Assembly (NCBI RefSeq): GCF_012932675.1
Contig: NZ_JAAIIF010000018.1
Location: 62,001 to 126,000 of the forward strand
Reading direction: 5' to 3'
Source: Bifidobacterium erythrocebi
GTDB taxonomy: Bacteria > Actinomycetota > Actinomycetes > Actinomycetales > Bifidobacteriaceae
Length of the DNA stretch: 64,000 bases
Both the position numbers and the translations under genes were made by a program. Shown here in pieces: positions 1 through 8,718 of this stretch; positions within the stretch are counted from its first letter, which is position 1; each line of letters opens with the position of its first letter. The notes under the pieces were generated by a model. It was not told the DNA's origin and did not search any database. It was given only the letters and a program-made list of their open reading frames with translations.

Positions 1-231
1 CCCAGAATAGAGGAATGGCCCAGAGGAAATGAAAGCGGATATGTGTCGGATATGTCGCAAATGTGACCATGAATGTGTCAAATAGCGTAATTCGTTCGGG
101 AAACCGCCTGTACACGTCCCGGCGGGCAACATAGAATATCGCAGGACTGGACAGCGGTGTACCGGGCGGCATGGATCCGATTCCGCACCGCTTCGGCATG
201 ACGCTCCGACGCTTGGGCTTCAGGAGGTGTG
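1..231. other. Upstream region of the YhgE/Pip pair
   Basis: No convincing gene is seen here. Positions 41-80 hold several related words (ATGTGTC at 41, ATGTGAC at 61, ATGTGTC at 73), the last two 12 bp apart, which could be an operator. A strong Shine-Dalgarno AGGAGG lies at 222-227 and decides the start of the next gene. Confidence 0.35.
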
Positions 232-2961
232 ATGCACACAGTTTTCGCCATCTTCCTTCGTGACGTGAAAAGGATTCTGAAAAATCCCGTGGCGCTCGTC
301 GTCACCATGGGCGTGGCCATCATCCCCTCGCTGTACGCATGGTGCAACATTCTGGCCAACTGGGATCCGTATTCGAACACCGGCAATATCCAGGTGGCCG
401 TGGCCAACGAGGACGAGGGCACGACCTCCGCGCTGGTGGGGCATCTCAATGCCGGCCGGCAGACCGTCACCCAGCTCAAGTCGAATCATCAGCTCGGATG
501 GCGGTTCGTATCCAAGGAACACGCGGTCGAAGGCGTCAAATCGGGCAAATACTATGCGGCGATCGTGCTGCCGAAGGATTTCAGCGCCAGTCTGATCGGC
601 ACCGTGACGGGTGAGAAGGACCGTCCATCGATCACCTATTACATCAACGAGAAGAAGAACGCCATCGCCCCGAAGATCACCGACACGGGCGCGACCACCA
701 TCGACGAGCAGATCAACTCCACGTTCGTCTCCAGTGTGGCCGACGCCGTGGCGAAACAGGTGAAGGCCGCGGCCGGCACCACCACGAACAGTCTGAGCAC
801 CGCGCAAAGCGATGTCGTCAACGACCTGAACGACACCATCAACCAGCTCGACAACGTCCAACGGCAATTGAGCAGCACCCGCTCCACACTCGACAAGGCC
901 ACCACGACCATCGACTCGGCGAAACGGTCCAACACCGCGTTCGCCTCGGAAATCACCGATTCGCTCAGCACCATCAAGAACACGTCCAATCTGCTTGACG
1001 AGACGCGCACGCAGGCCCAACAGTTCTCGAACACGCTGGTCGGTGCGCTCGACAATGGCGGCACGCAGCTTTCCGGACTGCAGGTCACGGTCGGCAACGT
1101 CACCGGCAGTGTGGTCACCGGTCTGAACAGCACGCAGGATGCGCTCAGCCAGGTCTCCAGCACCATGCACGGCGTCAACACCACCGCCGGAGATGCCCTC
1201 GACGGCATGGAGAAGGCACTGAAGAACAGCCAGCTGGACCCGAACAGCCAGACCTACAAGGATCTTTCCGCGCAGATCGACGAAGCGCGCAAACAGCTGA
1301 AAACCCAGCAGCAGCGCATCGCGGCCTTCGACCGGGACACCACGTCGATCATCGATTCGGGCAAGAGCACCGCCACCACGTTCAACAGCGACGTCGCTAC
1401 GCTGTCGCGCAACGGCACCGCCACGATGACGACGGCACGCACGAACCTCACCGGCACCATCATGCCGAACCTCAACACCGGGCTCGACACGCTCGGCATG
1501 GCCAACAGTTCGCTGGCCGGAACGCTCACCACGCTGCAAGGCACGCTGGAACAGGGCAACGGCCTGCTCGACCAGCTGTCGCGCACCGTCAGCCAGACGA
1601 ACGCCACCGTCGCCGGCACGCAAACGCAACTGGCCAACCTGAGCAAACAGCTCAACACCACGCGCACCGACGTGGCCGCGTTGAGCAGTTCGCAGATGTT
1701 CCAGCAGCTTTCCGACATGCTCGGCATCGACACCAGCGAAATCGGCTCGTTCGTAGGCGAACCGGTCCACCTGGACGAAAAGGTGCTGTACCCGGTTGAT
1801 AACTACGGTTCCGCGGTCACGCCGTTCTATACGAATCTGGCGCTGTGGGTCGGCGGCTTCGTGCTCGTCGCTATCTACAAGCTCGAAGTCGACCGCGACG
1901 AGAAGATCCGCCGGTACACGCCACGTCAGGGCTACATGGGCCGCTGGCTGCTGTTCGTCGTCATCGGGTTCCTGCAGGCGATCATCGCCACGATCGGCGA
2001 CCTCGCGCTGGGCATCCAATGCAAGCACCCGTTCCTGTTCATATTCGCCGGCGTATTCGCCTCGTTCGTATACGTGAACATCATCTACGCGCTCGCCGTG
2101 GCGTTCCGGCATATCGGCAAGGCCGTGGCCGTGATCCTGGTGATCATCCAGATCCCGGGCGCGGCGGGCCTCTACCCCATCGAAATGATGCCCGAGTTCT
2201 TCCGCCGTCTGAAACCGTTCCTGCCGTTCACCTACGGCATCAACGCCATGCGCGGTCCGATCGGCGGCACCTACGCCAACCATTACTGGCTCGACATGCT
2301 GTCGCTGTTCTGGTACCTGCCGGTGGCGCTGTTCATCGGACTGGTGGTGCGCAAGCTGTCGCTGAACCTCAACCGACTGTTCGACAACCGTCTGGCGGAC
2401 ACTGACCTGATGATCACCGAACACAACGAAGGCACGGTGGAACCGCTGCGTCTGACCGCGACCGCACAGCAGTTCGCCGAAGACTACCCCGAAGTCATTA
2501 CGAAGCGAGCGCTCTACTTCTTCCGCCTGTACCCGCGTCTGGTGCGTTGGGGATTCCTGCTGCTGGCGGTGCTGCCGTTCGCGTTCCTGCTGTTGCTGTT
2601 CATCACGCGGATGAAGCTCGCCATGCTGCTCGGATGGATCATCTCGATCATCGCGATCGACACGTACCTGATCGTGGTGGAGTACATGCGCGAACGATAC
2701 GCCAACTTCCTTGGCGAGGATGCGATGAGCGCGGACGAGTTCCGCAGTGCGATCCTGCATGAGAACCTGCTGTTCCGGCCGGGCATGCACTACAAGCCAA
2801 TCCACGCCATGCACGCGCGTGTGCTCGGGGAGCATGAGGACGAGAACGCCGCGGAGCATGGAAGGCACGCTGCGCCGATGCAGGCGCAGGAGACGTCTGA
2901 GAGCGCAGATGCGGAAACGACCGCGACGGCATTCGGACACAGGGAAGGAGACGAACAGTGA
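232..2961 (+). CDS. YhgE/Pip domain membrane protein, first of a pair
   Basis: A 909-residue membrane protein of the YhgE/Pip (phage infection protein) family, related to ABC-2 type permeases. One N-terminal membrane segment (about residues 20-40) leads into a long Thr/Asn/Gln-rich extracellular helical region (about 60-500). The C-terminal permease half follows, with the family motif NYGSAVTPFYT near 525 and five or more membrane segments. After that come two more membrane segments (about 765-815) and a charged tail that its partner lacks. ATG at 232 is preferred over GTG at 229 because AGGAGG at 222-227 is spaced for it. The stop overlaps the next start (GTGA), so the two are probably co-translated and may form a heteromer. 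Family members are linked to type VII secretion and export, but the substrate is unknown; no ATPase gene is adjacent. Confidence 0.85.
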   Translation: MHTVFAIFLRDVKRILKNPVALVVTMGVAIIPSLYAWCNILANWDPYSNTGNIQVAVANEDEGTTSALVGHLNAGRQTVTQLKSNHQLGWRFVSKEHAVEGVKSGKYYAAIVLPKDFSASLIGTVTGEKDRPSITYYINEKKNAIAPKITDTGATTIDEQINSTFVSSVADAVAKQVKAAAGTTTNSLSTAQSDVVNDLNDTINQLDNVQRQLSSTRSTLDKATTTIDSAKRSNTAFASEITDSLSTIKNTSNLLDETRTQAQQFSNTLVGALDNGGTQLSGLQVTVGNVTGSVVTGLNSTQDALSQVSSTMHGVNTTAGDALDGMEKALKNSQLDPNSQTYKDLSAQIDEARKQLKTQQQRIAAFDRDTTSIIDSGKSTATTFNSDVATLSRNGTATMTTARTNLTGTIMPNLNTGLDTLGMANSSLAGTLTTLQGTLEQGNGLLDQLSRTVSQTNATVAGTQTQLANLSKQLNTTRTDVAALSSSQMFQQLSDMLGIDTSEIGSFVGEPVHLDEKVLYPVDNYGSAVTPFYTNLALWVGGFVLVAIYKLEVDRDEKIRRYTPRQGYMGRWLLFVVIGFLQAIIATIGDLALGIQCKHPFLFIFAGVFASFVYVNIIYALAVAFRHIGKAVAVILVIIQIPGAAGLYPIEMMPEFFRRLKPFLPFTYGINAMRGPIGGTYANHYWLDMLSLFWYLPVALFIGLVVRKLSLNLNRLFDNRLADTDLMITEHNEGTVEPLRLTATAQQFAEDYPEVITKRALYFFRLYPRLVRWGFLLLAVLPFAFLLLLFITRMKLAMLLGWIISIIAIDTYLIVVEYMRERYANFLGEDAMSADEFRSAILHENLLFRPGMHYKPIHAMHARVLGEHEDENAAEHGRHAAPMQAQETSESADAETTATAFGHREGDEQ

Positions 2962-5234
2962 AGCTGATCTGGGGTATCTTCAAGCGGGACATGTGCCACG
3001 CCACCCGCAACGTGATCGCCGTCATCGTCTCGATGGGTCTGGTAGTAGTGCCGGCCCTGTACGCCTGGTTCAACATCGCCGCCAGCTGGGACCCGTACGG
3101 CAACACCAAGGCGCTGAAAGTCGCCGTGGCGAACACCGACGCAGGCTACAAATCCGACCTCGTGCCGGTACGCATCAACGTGGGCGAGACCATCATCAGC
3201 ACGCTGCGCGCCAACGACCAGCTCGACTGGCAGTTCGTAGGCAGCAGCGAGGCCATCGACGGCGTGAAATCCGGCGAATACTATGCGGCGATCGTGATTC
3301 CGAAACGATTCAGCGCCGACATGATGACGCTGTTCTCCCCCGACATCAAACATGCCCAACTCCAGTATTACCTGAACGAGAAAATCAACCCGATCGCGCC
3401 CCACATCACCGATCAGGGCGCGACCACCGTGGCCAACACCATCGACAAGACCTTCGCCAAAACCATCGCGCAGGTCGGGCTCGACGTGGCCTCAAGCGTA
3501 CTGCGCTATTCGAAAAGCCCGCAAATGGCGCAATACATGGAAAACCTCAACGGCAACCTCAACACCATGGTGAACACGCTGACCGGCGCCTCGCAACAGG
3601 TCACGTCGTATTCGCAGCTGCTCGGATCGGCCAACGACATCGTCGACTCCACCAACAAACTGCTCAAATCCACCACCTCCGCAGGCAAGCAGGCCAAGAA
3701 TGCGCTACGGCAAGGCAAATCCGGTGCCACCTCGCTCACCACGGCCGGCAAGGACGTCACCGCATCCGTAAACTCCGCGCTCAACCAGATGTCAGGAGCG
3801 TTGGACACGGTGAGCGGCAAAGTGAACAAGTCATTCGACGCATTGGGCCAGGATGCCGCCGAAGCCTCGAAACAACTGAAGACGCTCAGCGAGCAGGTCA
3901 GCGAAGGGGAATCCGTATACGACACGTACACCGCCAGCCTGCAGCACATGCGCGAGTCAGTGGAACAGCTGCCGGACGGCGACGAGGCGAAACAACCACT
4001 GCTCGACGTCATCGACCGCGAAATCACCCTATTGGCCAACGCCAAAGACGATACGCAGAAACTCGCGCAACGCCTTGACGACGCCTCCAAGCAGGTCACG
4101 CAGGACACCACGTCCGCGCAACAATCGCGTACGGAAATCCTCGGGCAGATCACATCCGCCCAACAGTCGATCACCAACGTGCGCGACGACTACTCCGCCA
4201 ACGTCAAACCGAAAATCGACGCGCTGGCATCCTCCGTAAGCACACTGATCACGCAAACCACCAGCATGATCAACCAGTTGAGCGGCACGGCGGACGATCT
4301 GACCGACGTGACAGGCACCGTGGGATCGAACGTCTCGTCCATCCAATCCACGCTCGCCGCCGTCGCGAAAAAACTCGACTCGTCGGCCACCACGGTGAAA
4401 ACCCTGATCGCCAAACTGAATTCCAGCAACAACGGCGCAGACAACTCGGACGAGCTGAAATCGCTGACCAAATCCAACGCGTCCACACTCTCCACACTGA
4501 TCTCCGCCCCGGTCGCGCTGCACCGCGTGGCCATATACCCGATCGCGAACTACGGTTCGGCCATGGCGCCGTTCTACACGATCCTGTCAATCTGGGTGGG
4601 AGCGATCATCCTATGCGCCATGATGAAAGTGTCGATCTCGGACCGCGAAAAAGCGCACGTACTGGGATTGGGCGATTCGCTGCCGCCGCTCGCCGGACCC
4701 GCCGGGCCCGGAAACGCCTCACGTTGGGGACTGCGCCTGCACCACGAATACTTCGGCCGCTACGCGATCTTCCTGCTGCTGGCACTGCTGCAAGGCACGC
4801 TGGTCTGTCTGGGCGACATGTACTTCCTCGGCGTGCAGGCGAACCACGCCCTGCAATTCCTCGCCGTAGGATGGCTCTCCGCGCTCGTGTTCTCGAACAT
4901 CGTATACACGCTCACCGTGTCGTTCGGCGACATCGGCAAGGCCATAGCCGTGGTGCTGCTGGTGATGCAGGTGGCCGGCTCCGGCGGCACGTTCCCCATC
5001 GAGACGCTGCCGAAATTCTTCCAGATGCTGTACCCATTCCTGCCGTTCCCGCACGCCATCGACGCCATGCACGCCGCCATGGCCGGATCCTACGGCAACG
5101 AATACCTGCTCGACATGGTGTACCTCGCGCTGTTCCTGATCCCCTCCCTGCTGCTGGGGCTGGTGTTGCGCAAGCCCGTGATCCGTCTGAACAACTGGAT
5201 AATCCGCAACCTGGAATCCACCAAGGTGATGTGA
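2958..5234 (+). CDS. YhgE/Pip domain membrane protein, second of a pair
   Basis: A 758-residue paralogue of the upstream protein with the same plan. It has an N-terminal membrane segment with the shared VPALYAWFNIAASWDPYGN block near residues 33-51, then a long coiled and low-complexity region rich in Ser, Thr and Gln. Five or six C-terminal membrane segments include NYGSAMAPFYT near 530 and a PIETLPKFFQ block. The GTG start at 2958 overlaps the previous stop by four bases and has AAGGAG upstream inside the first gene, which is classic translational coupling. The protein stops after the last family membrane segment, without the extra tail of its partner. A heteromeric complex at the cytoplasmic membrane is inferred; the role is unproven. 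Confidence 0.85.
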   Translation: MKLIWGIFKRDMCHATRNVIAVIVSMGLVVVPALYAWFNIAASWDPYGNTKALKVAVANTDAGYKSDLVPVRINVGETIISTLRANDQLDWQFVGSSEAIDGVKSGEYYAAIVIPKRFSADMMTLFSPDIKHAQLQYYLNEKINPIAPHITDQGATTVANTIDKTFAKTIAQVGLDVASSVLRYSKSPQMAQYMENLNGNLNTMVNTLTGASQQVTSYSQLLGSANDIVDSTNKLLKSTTSAGKQAKNALRQGKSGATSLTTAGKDVTASVNSALNQMSGALDTVSGKVNKSFDALGQDAAEASKQLKTLSEQVSEGESVYDTYTASLQHMRESVEQLPDGDEAKQPLLDVIDREITLLANAKDDTQKLAQRLDDASKQVTQDTTSAQQSRTEILGQITSAQQSITNVRDDYSANVKPKIDALASSVSTLITQTTSMINQLSGTADDLTDVTGTVGSNVSSIQSTLAAVAKKLDSSATTVKTLIAKLNSSNNGADNSDELKSLTKSNASTLSTLISAPVALHRVAIYPIANYGSAMAPFYTILSIWVGAIILCAMMKVSISDREKAHVLGLGDSLPPLAGPAGPGNASRWGLRLHHEYFGRYAIFLLLALLQGTLVCLGDMYFLGVQANHALQFLAVGWLSALVFSNIVYTLTVSFGDIGKAIAVVLLVMQVAGSGGTFPIETLPKFFQMLYPFLPFPHAIDAMHAAMAGSYGNEYLLDMVYLALFLIPSLLLGLVLRKPVIRLNNWIIRNLESTKVM

Positions 5235-5256
5235 GGCTGGGTGTGGGCGATTCCCG

Positions 5257-5332
5257 CCCCAGTCGCTCATGCCCCAGTCGCTCATGCCCCAGTCGCTCCC
5301 GCCCCTAGTCGCTCCCACCCCAGTCGCTCACG
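5257..5332. repeat. 15-bp tandem repeat
   Basis: Five imperfect copies of CCCCAGTCGCTCATG start at 5257, 5272, 5287, 5302 and 5318, just after the second YhgE stop and just before a 51-bp-phased palindrome array. The unit is a multiple of three, so it leaves an open but probably meaningless frame. Confidence 0.85.
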
Positions 5333-5364
5333 CCCGGATGTCCCAGTCTTCGCCCCAGCCCCAG

Positions 5365-5799
5365 TGTCCGATTCCCCCGAATCGGTCATCCACAGCTATA
5401 TTTCCAACGCCTGCGTGTCCGATTCACCAGAATCAGACGCCCAACGCCACTCCACATCCCTCTGGGTGTCCGATTCCCCCGAAAAGGACACCCAAGACTG
5501 TCTCGCACCTTTCCCCGTGTCCGATTCGGGAGAATCGGTCATCCACAGATATAGATAGCTGCTCTGGATGTCATATTCACCAGAATCGGACACCGGAGGT
5601 GCCTAGTCCACAGCCAGCGTGGCATTTTCTCCCGAATCGGACATTCATGGTGAAAACAGCGGTACCGGAACGACTGATTCACCAGAATCGGACATCTGAG
5701 GGTGCCAATACGTGGTGTGGGTGGCCGATTCGGGGGAATCGGTCATCTGAGGAGGTCAGGCGGCATCGCGCATGTCCGATTCACCAGAATCGGACACCG
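5365..5799. repeat. 51-bp-phased palindrome array, cluster 1 (9 units)
   Basis: Unit starts fall at 5365, 5416, 5467, 5518, 5569, 5620, 5671, 5722 and 5773, every 51 bp without exception. A typical unit has a left half-site TGTCCGATTC, a 4-bp centre (CCCC, ACCA, GGGA, TCCC or GGGG) and a right half-site GAATCGGACATCC. Variants include TGTCATATTC, TGGCATTTTC and GAATCGGTCA. Spacers of about 24 bp look unrelated. The array lies between two convergent genes, and its last unit is inside the 3' end of the minus-strand exporter. Confidence 0.95.
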
Positions 5800-6739
5800 G
5801 GGCATGTTTGCCGAACCACACGTTGATCAGGGAACCGGTCACCACCAGCGCCACGCCGATCCAGAACGGCAAGCCAAGCGCGACGCCCAGCAGCACTGTG
5901 CTGGATGCGGTCGAAAGCACCGGCGTCGCATACGAACCCAACGCCAGCGTCTCCATATTGCCGTGCAGCATCCCATAGCCCCAGCACGCGTAGCCGCCCG
6001 CAATCGACAGCGCGCAGGCGAGCACTGCCGCAAATCCCCAGAATGACGGCATGTGCGCGGGCAATCCCTGCCCGGAAACAAAATGGATAATCCACAACGC
6101 TACCGCAACGCAGCAAAAGAAAATCGTCGTACCATCATGACCGTCCGCCAGCGATGGCGTCACCGTGGCATAGATGGACCAGATGAACGCGCCGGCGAAA
6201 GCCAACAGGTAGGGTAACGGGTTCGAGGCGATGTTCTGCAACGCAACGTTGATGTCAAGGTCTTCTCCCCCAACGGCCATGAACACGCCGATCGTCGCGA
6301 CAAGGGCACCCGGAAGCGCACGCCGCACCGCACCTTTTCTTCGGGAGAACGCGGCCGTCATCAGCACCAACAACGTAGGCCACAAATAGTTGACGAGACT
6401 GACCTCGATGGATTGAGCCGAGGTCGATGCCAGGCCGATCGCCAATGAGATAGACGCCTCGTAGAGCACGAACATCAGACCGCCGACAAGCAGATACACG
6501 CGCGGATAGTTGCGGATCGGTTCCGGCCTACGCGTTATGAACAGCAGTACCCCGCCAATGGTGTAGATCATCGCCGAACCGAGCGTGGCCCCGAAATTAT
6601 CGGCGACAATACGCACCAGGCCTGCCATGAACCCCCACAGCAGAATCGCGGCCAAACCGATGACCGTTCCCCTGTGTGAAATCGCATGCCCGTTCAGCGG
6701 ATTATGTGGGCGGGTGCTTTTGTTCTCTTCTGGTCTCAC
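5756..6739 (-). CDS. YddG-type aromatic amino acid exporter (EamA/DMT family)
   Basis: A 327-residue drug/metabolite transporter with ten predicted membrane helices in two EamA halves. It resembles Escherichia coli YddG closely in recalled blocks: GTVIGLAAILLWG at the N terminus, SIEVSLVNYLWPTLLVLM in the middle, and YGMLHGNMETLALGSY followed by TPVLS in the second half. YddG exports aromatic amino acids and paraquat; the substrate here is inferred. The start is a GTG at 6739 without a good Shine-Dalgarno, so it is uncertain. The last 15 or so codons (VSDSGESDM) come from a unit of the neighbouring palindrome array, so the repeat has replaced or extended the natural C terminus. Confidence 0.85.
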   Translation of the reverse strand: MRPEENKSTRPHNPLNGHAISHRGTVIGLAAILLWGFMAGLVRIVADNFGATLGSAMIYTIGGVLLFITRRPEPIRNYPRVYLLVGGLMFVLYEASISLAIGLASTSAQSIEVSLVNYLWPTLLVLMTAAFSRRKGAVRRALPGALVATIGVFMAVGGEDLDINVALQNIASNPLPYLLAFAGAFIWSIYATVTPSLADGHDGTTIFFCCVAVALWIIHFVSGQGLPAHMPSFWGFAAVLACALSIAGGYACWGYGMLHGNMETLALGSYATPVLSTASSTVLLGVALGLPFWIGVALVVTGSLINVWFGKHAPVSDSGESDMRDAA

Positions 6740-6867
6740 AGCAAGTACGCTACACTCATCCGCACCCCAAAAAACTCATACGCGCCCCTCTCGATACCAC
6801 GCAACGCCGCGTGATGACTGGCCAGACTCAACGGGTCTGGAACACGGAACAGCCTAGCAGCACAAGT

Positions 6868-7887
6868 TCAGTAGGCCGTGCAGCGGAACCCTCTGAACGG
6901 CGATAGCCTGGCGGCAGAATCATGTGGTATCCGCGCAGCTTCCAGCCGCTTCCTCAACGGTTCCCGCTCATACACATGCCTCATCTGGAATCGGACAACC
7001 AGAACGCGCAGCATGTTCAGTTCGCTTTCACGGTCCTTCTCCCGCATGATCACATCGCTGATCTCGGCTCCGTTCGTCATAGCCGGATCAGTGTATTTTT
7101 GCCGCCCGTCCAGTTCACCCACCACAAGCGAACCATCATCGCGTTCCCAACAGAAGTCACCGCGAATCTCATGCCCGTCCAGGGGGCTTGAAAACACCAC
7201 CTGCGTTCGGGGCTGCTTGTAGCCAAGCTCCACGAACGTCGCCAAGGCAACGGCCTCGCCACCGTTCTCGCATGCCGGGTCCGCCCGTTGTGCGACATAT
7301 CTTGCGCGAATAATCCCCCAAAGCCTTCGTTTTGCGCCGATGAAATTACGCAGGGCTTCGTTTGAGAGCCTGCGCTTGCGCAGTCCCATGGAGCAGATCT
7401 CGAACGAGTTGACGAAATCCAGCATGCGAGCGCAGTCCATCATGGTTTGCATTGCGTTAGTGACGAGCATGCCGTCGATTTCCTGCGTTGGCGGAGGGTC
7501 CTTGTAGTAGTGCGCGAAGATGAATCCGTGCCGGCCTGCTTTGGAACGTTCCGTTACCGCGATGTGCACGTATCGTTGGGTCTTCAGATTCGTGGTGAAT
7601 CCGTGCACCGCTGCCGCCGATGGTCCGCACAGCACGATGTCTAAGTATTTGCTGCAAACGGCGCGCAGCGTCCATATGATGCGTTCGGCGTATGAGAGCT
7701 CATTCCATTTGGCGGCACCGATATACAGGCCCTTGTACGGCATGACGACCGTGCCGAGACGCGTGCGACGTTGCAGGGCACGTCGGTCCTTAGGTTCGGT
7801 CGGCAGTGCGAGACGATATTGCGAGTAGGCCTGTTGGAACAGTGCGTCTATTCGTTGCTGGGCTTTCGTTTGCATATCCATGACCAC
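6868..7887 (-). CDS. Orphan AbiEi-like / DUF559-type protein
   Basis: A 339-residue protein of a kind common in actinobacteria. It has an N-terminal winged-helix-like part with a GLYIGAAKW block, a middle part with LCGPSAAAVHG, and a C-terminal domain with an acidic pattern (GDFCWERDDGSLVVGELDG, then QKY) like DUF559/PD-(D/E)XK-type folds. Such proteins are often annotated as type IV AbiEi antitoxins or transcriptional regulators. No AbiEii nucleotidyltransferase toxin lies beside it, so the toxin-antitoxin role is doubtful. The start may be GTG at 7887 or ATG at 7881; neither has a clear ribosome site. A palindrome array lies upstream. Confidence 0.6.
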   Translation of the reverse strand: MVMDMQTKAQQRIDALFQQAYSQYRLALPTEPKDRRALQRRTRLGTVVMPYKGLYIGAAKWNELSYAERIIWTLRAVCSKYLDIVLCGPSAAAVHGFTTNLKTQRYVHIAVTERSKAGRHGFIFAHYYKDPPPTQEIDGMLVTNAMQTMMDCARMLDFVNSFEICSMGLRKRRLSNEALRNFIGAKRRLWGIIRARYVAQRADPACENGGEAVALATFVELGYKQPRTQVVFSSPLDGHEIRGDFCWERDDGSLVVGELDGRQKYTDPAMTNGAEISDVIMREKDRESELNMLRVLVVRFQMRHVYEREPLRKRLEAARIPHDSAARLSPFRGFRCTAY

Positions 7888-8040
7888 AAGATACGGGATG
7901 GCTTGTTTGACGGGCCAGTCGGATCAGGGGCTGTGGTCGACACTCCGGTCGGTTATCCACAGGCTGGCGTGTCATCCACAATACTGCCCACATTTTGAGG
8001 GCCAGCTGGTTCGGCTAGAGACGGTGCGGCCATACCTTTG

Positions 8041-8372
8041 TGTCCGATTCGGGAGAAAATGACATCCCAGCATAGGCAGAAGCTTCACGCATGTCCGATT
8101 CGGGAGAAAATGACATCCGAGGACATGTTCAATACCCCTTGGCGACCGATTCGGGGAATCGGACAACCGGCATCGTGTTTGCTCTCTTCAGGTGACATTT
8201 TCTGGCGAATCTGACATGTACAGACAAGTTGCAATGCCCTACGTGACCGATTCGGAAGAAAAAGACAACTAGAGGGGCACGCAAAGGCCGCACTCGTCAT
8301 ATTCGGGAGAATCGGACATCCATGGTTAGCTCGTGTCGATTCGGATGTCATATTCGGGAGAATCGGACAACT
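8041..8372. repeat. 51-bp-phased palindrome array, cluster 2 (7 units)
   Basis: Units start at 8041, 8092, 8143, 8193, 8244, 8295 and 8346. The single 50-bp step follows the third unit, whose centre has lost one base. Right half-sites include GAAAATGACA (twice) and GAAAAAGACA, and left half-sites include TGACATTTTC and TGTCATATTC, so arms vary independently of each other. The array lies upstream of the AbiEi-like gene and downstream of tRNA-Gly. Confidence 0.93.
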
Positions 8373-8396
8373 GGAGGCAAGCGCGACCCCTATATA

Positions 8397-8431
8397 ACAA
8401 AAAAGTCCTTGGAATCGTTGGATTCCAAGGA
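8397..8431 (-). terminator. Terminator of tRNA-Gly
   Basis: Arms TCCTTGGAATC (8406-8416) and GATTCCAAGGA (8421-8431) form an 11-bp stem with a GTTG loop. On the minus strand the stem is followed by a run of T (8397-8405), typical of a factor-independent terminator for the tRNA gene. Confidence 0.85.
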
Positions 8432-8438
8432 TTTTACG

Positions 8439-8512
8439 TGGAGCGGATAACGGGAGTCGAACCCGCCTTTACAGCTTGGGAAGCTGTCGTTCTACCGATG
8501 AACTACATCCGC
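8439..8512 (-). tRNA. tRNA-Gly (anticodon CCC)
   Basis: Read on the minus strand, the gene folds as a full cloverleaf. Acceptor GCGGATG pairs with TATCCGC (one G-T pair), the D-loop contains TTCATCGGTAGAA, the anticodon stem-loop is ACAGC-TTCCCAA-GCTGT (anticodon CCC), and the T-arm is GCGGGTTCGACTCCCGT. The 3' CCA is encoded (8439-8441). Confidence 0.95.
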
Positions 8513-8650
8513 GAAGTGGCGCTTTTGGCGCACAAGTGGTCAGTTTAGCATCAAAGCGGACGCGGCACGACGCGATGCCCGAAAGATGAATCACGTGTCA
8601 TGCGCCGCCGTATACACCTGCGCATCAGCCTTTCGACAACCGACCCCACT

Positions 8651-8669
8651 GTGAAACATCTCGTGAAAC
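8651..8669. repeat. GTGAAAC direct repeats, 12 bp apart
   Basis: GTGAAAC occurs at 8651 and 8663 in the 206-bp gap between htpX (3' end) and the 5' side of tRNA-Gly. The same word at the same 12-bp spacing occurs at 38,089-38,142 upstream of an exporter gene, suggesting a shared binding site. The rest of the gap (8513-8718) holds nothing I recognise. Confidence 0.5.
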
Positions 8670-8718
8670 ACAGAGGGATCCTATCGTCATCAAAGCACGT
8701 GTAGCATACCGCCCAAAA

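Noticed and set aside
220..2940. Long minus-strand open frame opposite the first YhgE gene
   Set aside because: It is a shadow of the plus-strand gene, rich in Arg/Asp/His/Gly with no family resemblance; the same holds for the frame opposite glgP (56,763-59,210).
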